Below, piece by piece: positions 9,364 to 18,931 of a DNA stretch of 32,379 nucleotides. The position numbers were made by a program, and so were the translations under genes. Origin of the DNA: an uncultured Gammaproteobacteria bacterium (GTDB taxonomy: Bacteria > Pseudomonadota > Gammaproteobacteria > Pseudomonadales > Ketobacteraceae). Location: the NCBI GenBank assembly GCA_913063495.1, contig CAJXXT010000041.1:1-32379 (forward strand), given 5' to 3'. The notes beneath the pieces are model-generated. The model was not told where the DNA came from. It made no database searches and saw nothing but the letters and a program-made list of their open reading frames with translations. Position 1 is the first letter of the stretch, and every line of letters starts with the position of its first letter.

Positions 9364-10632
9364 TTATCGCCTTAAATTCATAATGGGGCGTTCAATTAAT
9401 AGGTAAATAATAACCGCTACAAATATGGTGGTAAAAGCACTAGCGGCAAAAACCACCCCCACAACCTCATAGGTACTCCAATGAACATACAGCGCAGCAT
9501 TGGCTTTTATTTCAGCCAAGACAATAGAACACACCACTGAAATTGCAACCACATGAACAAGATACATTGAGTATGACAACTGTGCCAAGGGGTACCAAAA
9601 GCGATTGCCTAATAAAAAGTTTAACCCCGTAGACAACGCACCTTTTTCTAAGGAGGCAATGATTAGAACACTAATAGCAATACTAAAAATATTTCGACTC
9701 GCCACCTGATAAACCACATTTAACGTAGCATAGCCATCAAACCTCACACTAATCATAGGAATGATCATTAGAGCTATCAGTACAGCAAAATTTCCCCAAG
9801 CAAATATTTTACCAATAGTGCTGGAAAAAAATGTAGCCAATTCCGAGCGATGGTATTGATAATAATAACCCGCGATACAACCCGCCAACAACGCCCCAAA
9901 ACGTGTGTATAAATTATCGTACAAAACAGAAAAATGATGCGCATGAAAATCACGATCAACAGCCAACACACTTTGTGGTGTATTAAATATCCAATCATCC
10001 GTCCACATTACCCACCAGCGAACAAAAAAGGAAAATGCAAACAACACCCACATCCAACGTAACGGGTTCCCGGTATATTTCATTAAACCCATAAGCAATA
10101 TTGGAAATAACAAATAAAACTGCTCTTCTATAGCAAGTGTCCACGTCCAATTCATCGCCTGCGAGTCATAATCAATAAAGTTATTCACGTACAAGACATT
10201 TGCCCATAAATTTTCTGTGTGGCTGCTTTCCATTTGCCCTAACAAAATCCAATACAACATAATCACAAAGTAATACACCGGACTTAATCGCAAAAATCGA
10301 CGAGCATAAAAATTGCCCATTTTTACGTGGCCTAATTTATCAATTTGTCGCAACAAAATGCCCGTAATCAGAAATCCACTGATCACAAAAAAAACATCGA
10401 CACTTTTATCGCTGTTCCAAACCCAAGACCAGAGATATCCGCCCTCTTCAATCACCTGATTAAGCTCTAAGTTTGGATTCATCACTACATAAATAGTGAA
10501 AGAGTGGAACACCAGAATCATCATCATCGATAACGCTCGAAAGCCATCAATCACGCTAAAATTAGCGGATGGCCTAGAGAAGAGATGTTTAAGGTTGTGA
10601 ATTGGGGAAAACGCAGAGGTTAATCGACTCAT
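9364..10632 (-). CDS. Acyltransferase 3 family membrane protein (OafA/YrhL type)
   Basis: This is a 422-residue integral membrane protein of the acyltransferase 3 family, which moves acetyl or other short acyl groups onto sugars of O-antigen, exopolysaccharide or peptidoglycan. Family marks in order are VIDGFRALSMMMILVFHSF (27-45) with the conserved His43, FFVISGFLITGIL, FYARRFLRLSPVYY and WTLAIEEQFYLLFP. About ten membrane helices can be seen. The C-terminus lacks the extra SGNH esterase domain of some OafA proteins, so it is the short form. It is the first gene of a tight pair with the GT-C-like gene. The ATG at 10632 has only a weak Shine-Dalgarno. The acceptor sugar cannot be predicted. 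Confidence 0.88.
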   Translation of the reverse strand: MSRLTSAFSPIHNLKHLFSRPSANFSVIDGFRALSMMMILVFHSFTIYVVMNPNLELNQVIEEGGYLWSWVWNSDKSVDVFFVISGFLITGILLRQIDKLGHVKMGNFYARRFLRLSPVYYFVIMLYWILLGQMESSHTENLWANVLYVNNFIDYDSQAMNWTWTLAIEEQFYLLFPILLMGLMKYTGNPLRWMWVLFAFSFFVRWWVMWTDDWIFNTPQSVLAVDRDFHAHHFSVLYDNLYTRFGALLAGCIAGYYYQYHRSELATFFSSTIGKIFAWGNFAVLIALMIIPMISVRFDGYATLNVVYQVASRNIFSIAISVLIIASLEKGALSTGLNFLLGNRFWYPLAQLSYSMYLVHVVAISVVCSIVLAEIKANAALYVHWSTYEVVGVVFAASAFTTIFVAVIIYLLIERPIMNLRR

Positions 10633-10754
10633 AAAATCAGCTATTACTTCATTTTTATTATTTACTAGCGGTGAAACATTCTAACAGTCTAGGGAAACGA
10701 AAGGGAACGACCCAGGTCTAATTCACTGAATTATTTATAGGTCTTTTAAATGCT

Positions 10755-12587
10755 CTATCGGGAGCTTGTGGGCGAAACCCGAAGCACTTCTTCAGGTGTT
10801 GTCATACCAGCGGCAATTTTATTGGCACCACTCAGCCTTAAGGTATGCATGCCTTCCTTCATCGCCTGTTTACGAATATCACTTAAAGACGCTGAATGTG
10901 CCACTAATTCCTTCACCTCTTCCGATAACGGCATAATCTCATAGATGCCCATTCGCCCCATATAACCGGTCTTTCGGCACTCTAAGCAACCTACCGGCGT
11001 CTTCACCTTTTCGGGTTTTTTACCCTTCCACGGAGCAATCAACGCATGCCACGTTTCTTCATCCATATACGCATCGCGCTTACAGTGTGGGCACAAGGTT
11101 CTTACCAAACGCTGAGCCATCACCCCCAATACCGTAGCGCTAATCAAATAGGGGGGCACCCCTAAGTCCATTAATCGGGTAATCGCTGAAGGGGCATCGT
11201 TGGTATGCAAGGTAGATATCACCAAATGCCCCGTTAACGCTGCCTGTATTGCTACATTCGCGGTTTCCAAATCACGAATCTCACCAATCATAATGATATC
11301 GGGATCTTGTCGAAGTAAGGCTTTAACCCCATCGGAGAAACTTAATCCGATGCCATCAATGACCTGCATCTGATTAAACGCAGGCTCTACCATCTCAATG
11401 GGGTCTTCAATGGTACAAACATTCACCTCTCTGGTCGCTAATTGCTTCAGTGATGAATATAACGTGGTGGTTTTACCTGAGCCCGTAGGCCCTGTTACAA
11501 ATACAATCCCCGTCGATTGCGAGACCATCTCCTTCCAACGGTCGTAATCCTCGTTTTCCAAACCCATTTCTGCAGGTGTTCGCATTAATACATCCGGATC
11601 AAATATACGCATCACCAGCTTTTCACCAAAAGCCGTGGGCAGAGTAGACAAACGGAGCTCTATCTCAAGATCATTTTTACCTTTGGTTTTTAATCGGCCA
11701 TCTTGTGGTTTGCGCTTTTCCGCTACATTCATTCTACCCAGAATCTTGATCCGGCTTGTCACTGCGGCGGCGACAGTAGCCGGTAGCTCATAGACATCAT
11801 GTAGCACACCATCAATGCGAAACCGTACATGACCAATCTCTCGACGAGGCTCCAAATGAATATCACTCGCACGCTGCTCAAACGCATATTGTAATAACCA
11901 ATCCACGATATTAACGATATGTTGATCATTGGCGTCTGGTGAGGATAAATCACCAAGCTCTAACAGCTGCTCAAAGTTAGTAACACCACTAAGGCTCTGC
12001 CCCGCGGCCCCGGTAGCACCACTCACAGACTTGGCTAAATTATAAAATTCAACGGTATAACGCATAATATCCGCTGGATTTCCTACCACTCGAACAATCT
12101 CTTTACCACCAAGAGTTTGCTCTAAGCCGTGGCGCCAAGCATCAACGAATGGCTGTGCACTGGCGATGATGACCTGCTCATCGGTCACTTTCACTGCCAA
12201 TATCTGGTGGCGCTCGGCAAACGCGAATGACATAACAGAGGTGATCTCTTTGACATCAATCTTCAGTGGGTCTATATAAAACACCCGCTGACCAGACTTT
12301 TTCGCTAACCACTCAGTCAACCGCTCAACGGTTAACACTTCATCATCTGAATGCTGATCTTTAAACTCAAACTTCGCTAAAAACTGGATCGGATTCCACT
12401 TTAACTCTTCTTTTTCACGTCGACTGCCAGAAGCAAAGTTATAATCCCGCTCAGAAATACGTGCATCTTCCAGTAATTCATCCAACACCCAACGTAAATC
12501 AATTTGGATACTTGCATGATTGCTATTAGAAGTACTACTGAGTTTTGTGTTTTTTGAGATAACGGGATCCGATGACGGTTTATTCAC
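10755..12587 (-). CDS. GspE/PilB-family type II/IV secretion ATPase, standing alone
   Basis: This 610-residue protein is a hexameric secretion/pilus-assembly ATPase of the GspE/PilB family. Visible are Walker A GPTGSGKTTT (about 365-374), an Asp box (TIEDPIEMVEP), Walker B (DPDIIMIGEIRD), a His box (GHLVISTLHTND) and two CxxC pairs (CPHC near 496, CLEC near 533) that would bind the usual zinc. The N-terminal domain is divergent: I do not see the RLG motif of MshE-type c-di-GMP-binding domains. The start is a GTG with AGGA about 12 bases upstream. No gspF/pilC, pilin or secretin gene lies in the window, so it may power a machine encoded elsewhere. Its start codon is only 15 bp from that of divergent putA. 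Confidence 0.9.
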   Translation of the reverse strand: MNKPSSDPVISKNTKLSSTSNSNHASIQIDLRWVLDELLEDARISERDYNFASGSRREKEELKWNPIQFLAKFEFKDQHSDDEVLTVERLTEWLAKKSGQRVFYIDPLKIDVKEITSVMSFAFAERHQILAVKVTDEQVIIASAQPFVDAWRHGLEQTLGGKEIVRVVGNPADIMRYTVEFYNLAKSVSGATGAAGQSLSGVTNFEQLLELGDLSSPDANDQHIVNIVDWLLQYAFEQRASDIHLEPRREIGHVRFRIDGVLHDVYELPATVAAAVTSRIKILGRMNVAEKRKPQDGRLKTKGKNDLEIELRLSTLPTAFGEKLVMRIFDPDVLMRTPAEMGLENEDYDRWKEMVSQSTGIVFVTGPTGSGKTTTLYSSLKQLATREVNVCTIEDPIEMVEPAFNQMQVIDGIGLSFSDGVKALLRQDPDIIMIGEIRDLETANVAIQAALTGHLVISTLHTNDAPSAITRLMDLGVPPYLISATVLGVMAQRLVRTLCPHCKRDAYMDEETWHALIAPWKGKKPEKVKTPVGCLECRKTGYMGRMGIYEIMPLSEEVKELVAHSASLSDIRKQAMKEGMHTLRLSGANKIAAGMTTPEEVLRVSPTSSR

Positions 12588-12602
12588 TACTTTTATTTCC
12601 TA

Positions 12603-15600
12603 ATGACCTTATTCGATGAGTGTAGCACTCTTCATGAGGGCTTATTTGCACATTTGACCTTTAAGACAGTAGAAGCGAACTATAATTTAGTAAATTCAAA
12701 GCAACTGACCCCCTTTATGGCAAAGCTACTAAACTTCCAATCCCCCTTCTACGCCGCTAGCGAGTTCCCGTTTAACGACGGCATTCTCAAAGGTCATCTG
12801 CAAAAAGAATCGGATGCAGTCAAAAACCTCCTAGGCATCTACAAAATCCCCCAACTAACGCTAGACACCGTCCGCGCCTATACCGAAGATTACATTCAAG
12901 CCATCCAAGACAGTAAAGGTGGCGTAAAAATAGAAACCTTCCTCAAAGAATACGGGCTCGACAATCATGAAGGTGTCATCTTAATGAGCCTCGCCGAAGC
13001 CCTTTTGCGCATCCCCGATGACGACACTGCAGAACGCTTTTTAAAGGACAAACTACATACCGGAAACTGGGCACTTCACGCCGGTCACAGCGAGACTTTC
13101 TGGGTAAATTTCTCGACTTGGGGCCTTGTGCTCACCGGCAAACTGCTGGACAACAACCCCAAAGAAGGCCGCATGGCCTGGTTATCGGTGCAAGTACAAA
13201 ACCTACTGCGTAAAATGGGCGAGCCCTTAGTACTCACCGCAGTTCGACAAGCCATGCTCGTCATTGGTCAGCAGTTTGTCTCAGGGCAGACCATTCATTC
13301 TGCCCTAGAAAACGGCCATCAGGAGCGCGAGCAAGGTTATTCACATTCCTTTGATATGCTGGGGGAGGCCGCTATCACGCAACACGATGTCGGTCGCTAT
13401 ATTGGCGCCTATAGCCACGCTATAGAGGCCATTGCAGAACACAACAAACAACTCACCAGTCAACTCAGTGATGATGAGAATTCACCCGCGCAGGCATCAC
13501 TATCCAGCTCTCAATCTAAGAACAACCCCCCAATACCTTCCAGTATTTCCATTAAGTTATCCGCACTACATCCACGTTTTGAGATCCGACAAAAACATGG
13601 TTTAGAACAATTAAAAGACAATCTATTAGGCCTACTCACCCTGGCCTATGAAAAAGATGTTCCCGTTACCATTGATGCGGAGGAAAGCTGGCGACTCGAA
13701 CCAACCTTGATGATTTTTGCACAAATTATCGGTACAGAACCCTTTAGACACTGGGGTAAGCTAGGAATTGCCGTTCAAACCTATCAAAAAAGTGCCTTAG
13801 GCGTACTGGAGTGGCTAAGTGCACTTAGTAAAACCATACACTGTTTAATCCCCGTTCGACTGGTAAAAGGCGCCTATTGGGACAGTGAAATTAAACGAGC
13901 ACAGCAGCTAGGGTTAAAGGAGTACCCGGTTTTTACCTCAAAAGCCCACACTGACTTATCCTATCTGGCTTGTGTGCACACTTTGATGAAAACCAAACAC
14001 TTTTTGTACCCACAATTTGCAACACACAATGCTCATACCGTCGCTAGCATCATCACCTTAGCTCAAGAGTATCACTACAGCCATTTCGAGTTTCAACGCC
14101 TTCACGGTATGGGGCAAGCGCTACACGATCATGTCTTGAAAAACGCCGATAACATTAACTGTCGTATCTATGCCCCCGTGGGAGAGTACACACGCTTGCT
14201 CCCCTATTTGGTTCGCCGATTATTGGAAAACGGAGCATCAACCTCCTTTGTGCGTTTAGTGAATCAGAACGTCGATGCCAGCTATTTAGCCGAAGAACCC
14301 GTGTTAACCATTAAAAATACCGACAAACTTAGCAACCCGTACATACCCTTACCAGCAAAGTTGTTTAGCCCTGTTAGGAAAAACTCACAAGGTATCAACC
14401 TTGAGTCTTCTCAGGAGTTACGCCTACTAAAAAAAGGCGTGGAACCATTCTTAAATAAACAATGGAATCTTCATGATGTAGGTGATGTAGGTAATCTAGA
14501 TAAGCCAGACATTACTGCAGAAAACAAAGGCACCTATACAAACCACGATAGCAAATCAACAAACAACATCGGCAACTCCATTGATAGCTCAATCAGCGAC
14601 AATGTTAGTAAAGACATTAACAGCGTCACTCTCACATCGCCTGCAGATACCAGTGACATCGTCGGTTCATTTATCCCAGCAACAAGAAACGATTGCCATC
14701 AAGCCTTTGATACTGCAGTGGCGGCCTTTAACCAATGGAAAAAAGTCAATGCTGACGACCGAGCTGACTATTTACTACAAGTAGCAAATCTGTATGAAGA
14801 AAATAGCCATGAGTTAATGGCCTTGGCGATGCGTGAGGCGGGAAAAACCATTGCTAATGCCAATGCAGAGATACGTGAGGCCGTTGATTTTTGTCGATAT
14901 TACGCTCAACAAGCTCGTCAACAGTTAAGCGAAAAAGCTCAATTAAAAGGTGTGACCGGTGAGCGAAATACATTAACACTTGAAGGGCGTGGCCCCGTAT
15001 TATGTATTAGCCCCTGGAACTTTCCCTTGGCAATTTTTACCGGTCAAATTGCTGCGGCATTAGCGGCAGGTAATACCGTTATTGCCAAACCTTCAACACT
15101 GACACCGTTAATCGCCCACCGTGCCGTGGAGTTGTTCCATCAAGTTGGAGTTCCAAAAGACGTTCTACAGTTCTTACCTGCAGCGGCCAATAACATCGAT
15201 AGCTCGATATTAAATGAATCAAGACTTGCAGCCGTTATGTTTACCGGGTCAACAGCGGCCGCAACCACGATTAACCGGAAACTAGCGTTAAGAAACGGTC
15301 CCATCATTCCATTTATCGCTGAAACCGGTGGCCAAAATGCGATGATTGTTGATAGTTCGGCGTTACCTGAGCAGGTGGTAAAAGATGTGGTTGCATCCGC
15401 CTTTGACAGTGCGGGCCAACGTTGCTCTGCGTTACGTGTTTTATACATTCAAGAAGATATTAAAGAGACCATTGTTGAGTTATTGGTGGGTTACATGAAA
15501 GAGCTAGGGGTTGCTAGCCCTTGCCATTGGCACAGTGATGTTGGTCCGGTGATTACTCACCGAGCACAAGCTGAATTAAACACTCATATAGAGCGGTTTC

Positions 15601-16067
15601 GCCATAAAGACCGGGTAATTTATCAAACGCCGTTAGCAACTCATTGCAGCAATGGTAGTTTTGTATCACCTACCCTCATCGAAATTGAGCATATTAATGA
15701 GTTATTTGATGAGGTGTTTGGTCCAATTTTGCACATCATTAGTTTTGCTGCCGATGCCATTGATGATGTGATTCAGCAGATTAATGGGACGGGGTTTGGG
15801 TTAACGCTAGGTATTCACAGCCGAATATCAGGATTTTGTCAGTATATTTCTGATAATACTCAGGTTGGCAATATTTATGTGAATCGTAATATGGTGGGGG
15901 CGACGGTTGGCGTTCAGCCATTTGGTGGTCAGGGGTTGTCGGGCACAGGTCCTAAAGCGGGTGGGCCGCATTATTTGTTGCGATTGGTGACAGAAAAGTC
16001 ACTTTCGATCAATACCGCGGCAATTGGTGGCGATACCCAGTTGCTTAGCGATGACCACTACAATTAA
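12603..16067 (+). CDS. putA: Bifunctional proline dehydrogenase / L-glutamate-gamma-semialdehyde dehydrogenase
   Basis: This 1154-residue PutA oxidises proline to glutamate in two steps, with FAD then NAD, peripherally at the inner membrane. The proline dehydrogenase half shows FDMLGEAA, ISIKLSALHPRF, LVKGAYWDSEIKRAQ, YPQFATHNAHT and RRLLENGASTSFV, whose Arg pair binds proline. The aldehyde dehydrogenase half shows ISPWNFPLAIFTGQ, FTGST, ETGGQNAMIV (catalytic Glu) and AGQRCSALRV with catalytic Cys941. The N-terminal ribbon-helix-helix repressor domain of E. coli PutA is missing, as is the long C-terminal domain, so it is a short-type enzyme that cannot regulate its own gene. Two low-complexity inserts are unusual, at about 280-311 and 620-680. 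The ATG at 12603 lacks a Shine-Dalgarno; Met39 (12717) is an alternative start. Confidence 0.95.
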   Translation: MTLFDECSTLHEGLFAHLTFKTVEANYNLVNSKQLTPFMAKLLNFQSPFYAASEFPFNDGILKGHLQKESDAVKNLLGIYKIPQLTLDTVRAYTEDYIQAIQDSKGGVKIETFLKEYGLDNHEGVILMSLAEALLRIPDDDTAERFLKDKLHTGNWALHAGHSETFWVNFSTWGLVLTGKLLDNNPKEGRMAWLSVQVQNLLRKMGEPLVLTAVRQAMLVIGQQFVSGQTIHSALENGHQEREQGYSHSFDMLGEAAITQHDVGRYIGAYSHAIEAIAEHNKQLTSQLSDDENSPAQASLSSSQSKNNPPIPSSISIKLSALHPRFEIRQKHGLEQLKDNLLGLLTLAYEKDVPVTIDAEESWRLEPTLMIFAQIIGTEPFRHWGKLGIAVQTYQKSALGVLEWLSALSKTIHCLIPVRLVKGAYWDSEIKRAQQLGLKEYPVFTSKAHTDLSYLACVHTLMKTKHFLYPQFATHNAHTVASIITLAQEYHYSHFEFQRLHGMGQALHDHVLKNADNINCRIYAPVGEYTRLLPYLVRRLLENGASTSFVRLVNQNVDASYLAEEPVLTIKNTDKLSNPYIPLPAKLFSPVRKNSQGINLESSQELRLLKKGVEPFLNKQWNLHDVGDVGNLDKPDITAENKGTYTNHDSKSTNNIGNSIDSSISDNVSKDINSVTLTSPADTSDIVGSFIPATRNDCHQAFDTAVAAFNQWKKVNADDRADYLLQVANLYEENSHELMALAMREAGKTIANANAEIREAVDFCRYYAQQARQQLSEKAQLKGVTGERNTLTLEGRGPVLCISPWNFPLAIFTGQIAAALAAGNTVIAKPSTLTPLIAHRAVELFHQVGVPKDVLQFLPAAANNIDSSILNESRLAAVMFTGSTAAATTINRKLALRNGPIIPFIAETGGQNAMIVDSSALPEQVVKDVVASAFDSAGQRCSALRVLYIQEDIKETIVELLVGYMKELGVASPCHWHSDVGPVITHRAQAELNTHIERFRHKDRVIYQTPLATHCSNGSFVSPTLIEIEHINELFDEVFGPILHIISFAADAIDDVIQQINGTGFGLTLGIHSRISGFCQYISDNTQVGNIYVNRNMVGATVGVQPFGGQGLSGTGPKAGGPHYLLRLVTEKSLSINTAAIGGDTQLLSDDHYN

Positions 16068-16103
16068 AATATCGAACCCGTAACATTTTTTGAGAAAACC
16101 ACC

Positions 16104-17441
16104 ATGAGCAGCTCCACCAACAAGGACGACAATCAGCCAACCAACTACATTACGTGGTTTCGTAGCACGTCGCCTTATATCAACAGCCATCGCAATAAAA
16201 CCTTTGTCATCGGTTTTGGTGGCGAGGCGATCAATCATGATAACTTCCATCATGTTATTCATGATATCGCGCTGCTGGAAAGCCTCGGCATCCGTTTGGT
16301 GCTGGTTCATGGTGCAGAATCTCAATTACAGGAGAAATTGAACCAGCAGGGTTCTCAGCGTAAGCAAGTTGAGGGCAAGCGTATAACCGGTAATCATCAC
16401 CTCAAAGCTGTGGTGGAGGCTGCGGGCTGTGTACGCATTGAAATTGAAGCATTGCTGTCTATGGGCGTCGCGAACTCGCCCATGCATGGGGCTGCGTTAA
16501 GTGTTGTGTCCGGAAATTTTGTAACCGCTAGGCCCTACGGTATACGAGCAGGTGTGGACTTCGAACATACCGGCGAGGTACGAAAAATAGATGCTGAGGC
16601 GATCAAACAACACTTAGAAAATCAATCTATCGTGTTGCTGTCTCCTATTGGTTATTCCCCTACGGGGGAGATCTTTGACCTTGCTTGGGAGGAGGTTGCG
16701 GAGAGTGTCGCTACGACGCTAAATGCGGACAAATTGATTTTTCTAGACAATACAGCAGGTTTAATGGATAAAAATGGGCAATTGATTCGCGAACTAACCC
16801 TTCAAGAAGCACAGCAGCATCTCACTCAACCCAACGTACCTGACAACTCCAATATCAAACACGCCATTAACGCTTGTCAGCACGGTGTTAGCCGTTGTCA
16901 TTTTATTAGTTATGAAAAGGACGGCGCTTTGCTGCAGGAGCTTTTTACCCGTGACGGTAGTGGTACCTTAATTGCCCAAAGCAATTATGAGCAAATTCGT
17001 AGCGCTACTATCGATGATATTGGTGGAATATTGGAACTTATCGAACCCTTGGAGGCCGAAGGTGTACTTGTTAGGCGCTCTCGAGAGATCTTAGAGAGCG
17101 ATATTGGCCAATATACCATTATCGACCGAGATGGCATGATCATTGGTTGTGCGACATTAAATGCATTTCCAGAGGATCAGTCAGGGGAGCTAGGCTGTGT
17201 TGCGGTACATAAGCATTATCGAGAAGGTAAGCGAGGTGACAAACTATTGCAGAGCATTGAAAAGCAGGCAATAAAGCAAGGCCTCAACACCCTCTTTGTA
17301 CTTACAACACGAACGACACATTGGTTTATAGAGCGCGGTTTTAGCCAGGTAACAATCGATCAGTTACCTCAACCCAAACAACACTTATTTAATTATCAAC
17401 GTAACTCGAAGGTATTCACAAAAAGACTTGTCAATCAGTGA
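16104..17441 (+). CDS. argA: N-acetylglutamate synthase
   Basis: This 445-residue protein has the classical ArgA layout (E. coli 443). An amino acid kinase-like domain covers about 30-285 (FVIGFGGEAI, LVLVHGAESQ, LIFLDNTAGLMD) and carries the arginine feedback site in the family. A GNAT acetyltransferase domain covers about 297-440 (ELGCVAVHKHYREGKRGDKLL as acetyl-CoA loop region, TTHWFIERGF). It makes N-acetylglutamate from glutamate and acetyl-CoA, the first committed step of arginine synthesis in the cytoplasm. GAGA lies about ten bases before the ATG. It follows putA on the same strand by 36 bp with no terminator visible, so cotranscription is likely. That would place a glutamate-making and a glutamate-using enzyme together. 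Confidence 0.95.
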   Translation: MSSSTNKDDNQPTNYITWFRSTSPYINSHRNKTFVIGFGGEAINHDNFHHVIHDIALLESLGIRLVLVHGAESQLQEKLNQQGSQRKQVEGKRITGNHHLKAVVEAAGCVRIEIEALLSMGVANSPMHGAALSVVSGNFVTARPYGIRAGVDFEHTGEVRKIDAEAIKQHLENQSIVLLSPIGYSPTGEIFDLAWEEVAESVATTLNADKLIFLDNTAGLMDKNGQLIRELTLQEAQQHLTQPNVPDNSNIKHAINACQHGVSRCHFISYEKDGALLQELFTRDGSGTLIAQSNYEQIRSATIDDIGGILELIEPLEAEGVLVRRSREILESDIGQYTIIDRDGMIIGCATLNAFPEDQSGELGCVAVHKHYREGKRGDKLLQSIEKQAIKQGLNTLFVLTTRTTHWFIERGFSQVTIDQLPQPKQHLFNYQRNSKVFTKRLVNQ

Positions 17442-17484
17442 GTCACGCCAACTTTGCACCATTTACGTCAGATCAGCCAAATAA

Positions 17485-17501
17485 ATGTCACTTTCTGACA
17501 T
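17485..17501. repeat. Short inverted repeat between argA and the next gene
   Basis: The argA-downstream gap contains ATGTCA and TGACAT separated by five bases (CTTTC), a perfect 6-bp inverted repeat. No T-run follows, so it is a poor intrinsic terminator. It could be an operator half-site pair or chance. Confidence 0.3.
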
Positions 17502-17589
17502 CATTGCAAAATTATCGCTGGCAATAACAGGTCACACACAAGTAGAATCCCTAAACTATTGTAATAAGCAGTGAAGCCAGTAACGGAAT

Positions 17590-18909
17590 ATGTCATCCAA
17601 AAATCTATTGATGCCACACCTCGCCCGCGCGGTTACCAGCGATGGCAGTAAAAAGCTTAAGCGAGGGTGGTTTGAACTCAGAAGAAAAGTATCGCCTTCT
17701 CTTAACGTTGTTACCTTTTATCACAGGGTAAACGACCCCTATTCCTATCTTTTATTGCAAGCTATTCCTCGCTTTCTAGAAGACTTCAATATTTCTCTAG
17801 AGATTGAGTTTGTTCTCGATTTACCCGATGAGCTAAACCCAGAACAAGCCAAACTTGAAAAATACGCCTTGGAAGACGCAAAACGTTTAGCGCGTTTTCA
17901 TAATTTGGTATTCCCCAAAACCCCCGTTCAGCCTTCACCTGCCGATACGCTAAAAGCCACATCCACTCTGCTTAAACACAGAGACCGCCCCAAGTTATTA
18001 CACTTGGTGACGGAAGTGACCAGCGCATTGTGGGGGATTAGCACGACAACCTTTGCAAGTTGCAGTAATCGATACGGTGGTTTGTCTGATAAGGAAACCC
18101 GCAAACAGCTTAAACAAGCAAAAGATCGCTTAGTTAATAACGGTCATTACATGTCCGGTATGTTGCATTACGGTGGCGAGTGGTATTGGGGCATAGACCG
18201 CCTTGGTCATTTGGCAGAACGCCTCGGCAAACCCGGTATTCAACGTGATACGGGTGACGTTGCCGATTATCAACGCCAGTACCGTCATTCTTTGCAAGGT
18301 TACAACACCCTCAAGAGACGGCCGAAACACGTAGAAACCTTGGATTTTTACTTCTCGTTTCGTAGCCCTTATTCCTATATCGCCGCCGAGCGTATTTTCA
18401 AACTTGCGGATTTATACAAATTCCCGGTAAACATTAAACCCGTTATGCCAATGGTAATGCGTGGGCTTAGTGTTCCAAAAGCGAAACGCATGTACATCGT
18501 GCATGACACCAAACGCGAAGCAAACCGCTACGGCATTCCATTTGGAAAAATAGCCGACCCTTTAGGTGGTGGTGTTGAACGTTGTCTCGCACTTTTTCCT
18601 TATGCAAAAGCCAAAGGCAAAGAGCGCGCCTACATTACCTCGATCACAACGGGTATCTGGTCTGAAGGGGCTGACGTATGCAAAGACAGTGTTATGGAAA
18701 TATTGCTAACTCGTGCAGGCCTAGATTGGAACGATGCCAAAACCTGGATCAATAACGAAGATTGGATCCCATTGGCAGAGAAAAACAAAAGTGATCTTAA
18801 CGCACTTGGCTTGTGGGGTGTGCCCAGTTTTAAGTACGGCGACACCGTAGTATGGGGCCAAGACCGCTTATGGGCTCTGGAAGAGGCCATATTGTCATCG
18901 GATACATAA
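17590..18909 (+). CDS. Tandem thioredoxin-fold protein, DsbA/HCCA-isomerase (kappa-GST) type
   Basis: This 439-residue protein contains two copies of the DsbA-like fold of 2-hydroxychromene-2-carboxylate isomerases and kappa-class glutathione transferases. The first begins near residue 37 (VVTFYHRVNDPYSYLLLQAI). The second begins near 250 (LDFYFSFRSPYSYIAAERIF) and has the family's C-terminal end GLWGVPSFKYGDTVVWGQDRL near 411-431, with the cis-proline VP. Neither active site has CxxC; the second has a Ser (SPYSY), as in glutathione-using isomerases, and the first has DPYSY. No signal peptide is seen, so it should be cytoplasmic and not a disulfide oxidase. The substrate is unknown. It is followed 22 bp later by the small cysteine-cluster gene on the same strand. 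Confidence 0.82.
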   Translation: MSSKNLLMPHLARAVTSDGSKKLKRGWFELRRKVSPSLNVVTFYHRVNDPYSYLLLQAIPRFLEDFNISLEIEFVLDLPDELNPEQAKLEKYALEDAKRLARFHNLVFPKTPVQPSPADTLKATSTLLKHRDRPKLLHLVTEVTSALWGISTTTFASCSNRYGGLSDKETRKQLKQAKDRLVNNGHYMSGMLHYGGEWYWGIDRLGHLAERLGKPGIQRDTGDVADYQRQYRHSLQGYNTLKRRPKHVETLDFYFSFRSPYSYIAAERIFKLADLYKFPVNIKPVMPMVMRGLSVPKAKRMYIVHDTKREANRYGIPFGKIADPLGGGVERCLALFPYAKAKGKERAYITSITTGIWSEGADVCKDSVMEILLTRAGLDWNDAKTWINNEDWIPLAEKNKSDLNALGLWGVPSFKYGDTVVWGQDRLWALEEAILSSDT

Positions 18910-18931
18910 CCGCATGGACGTAAGCTAGCAC

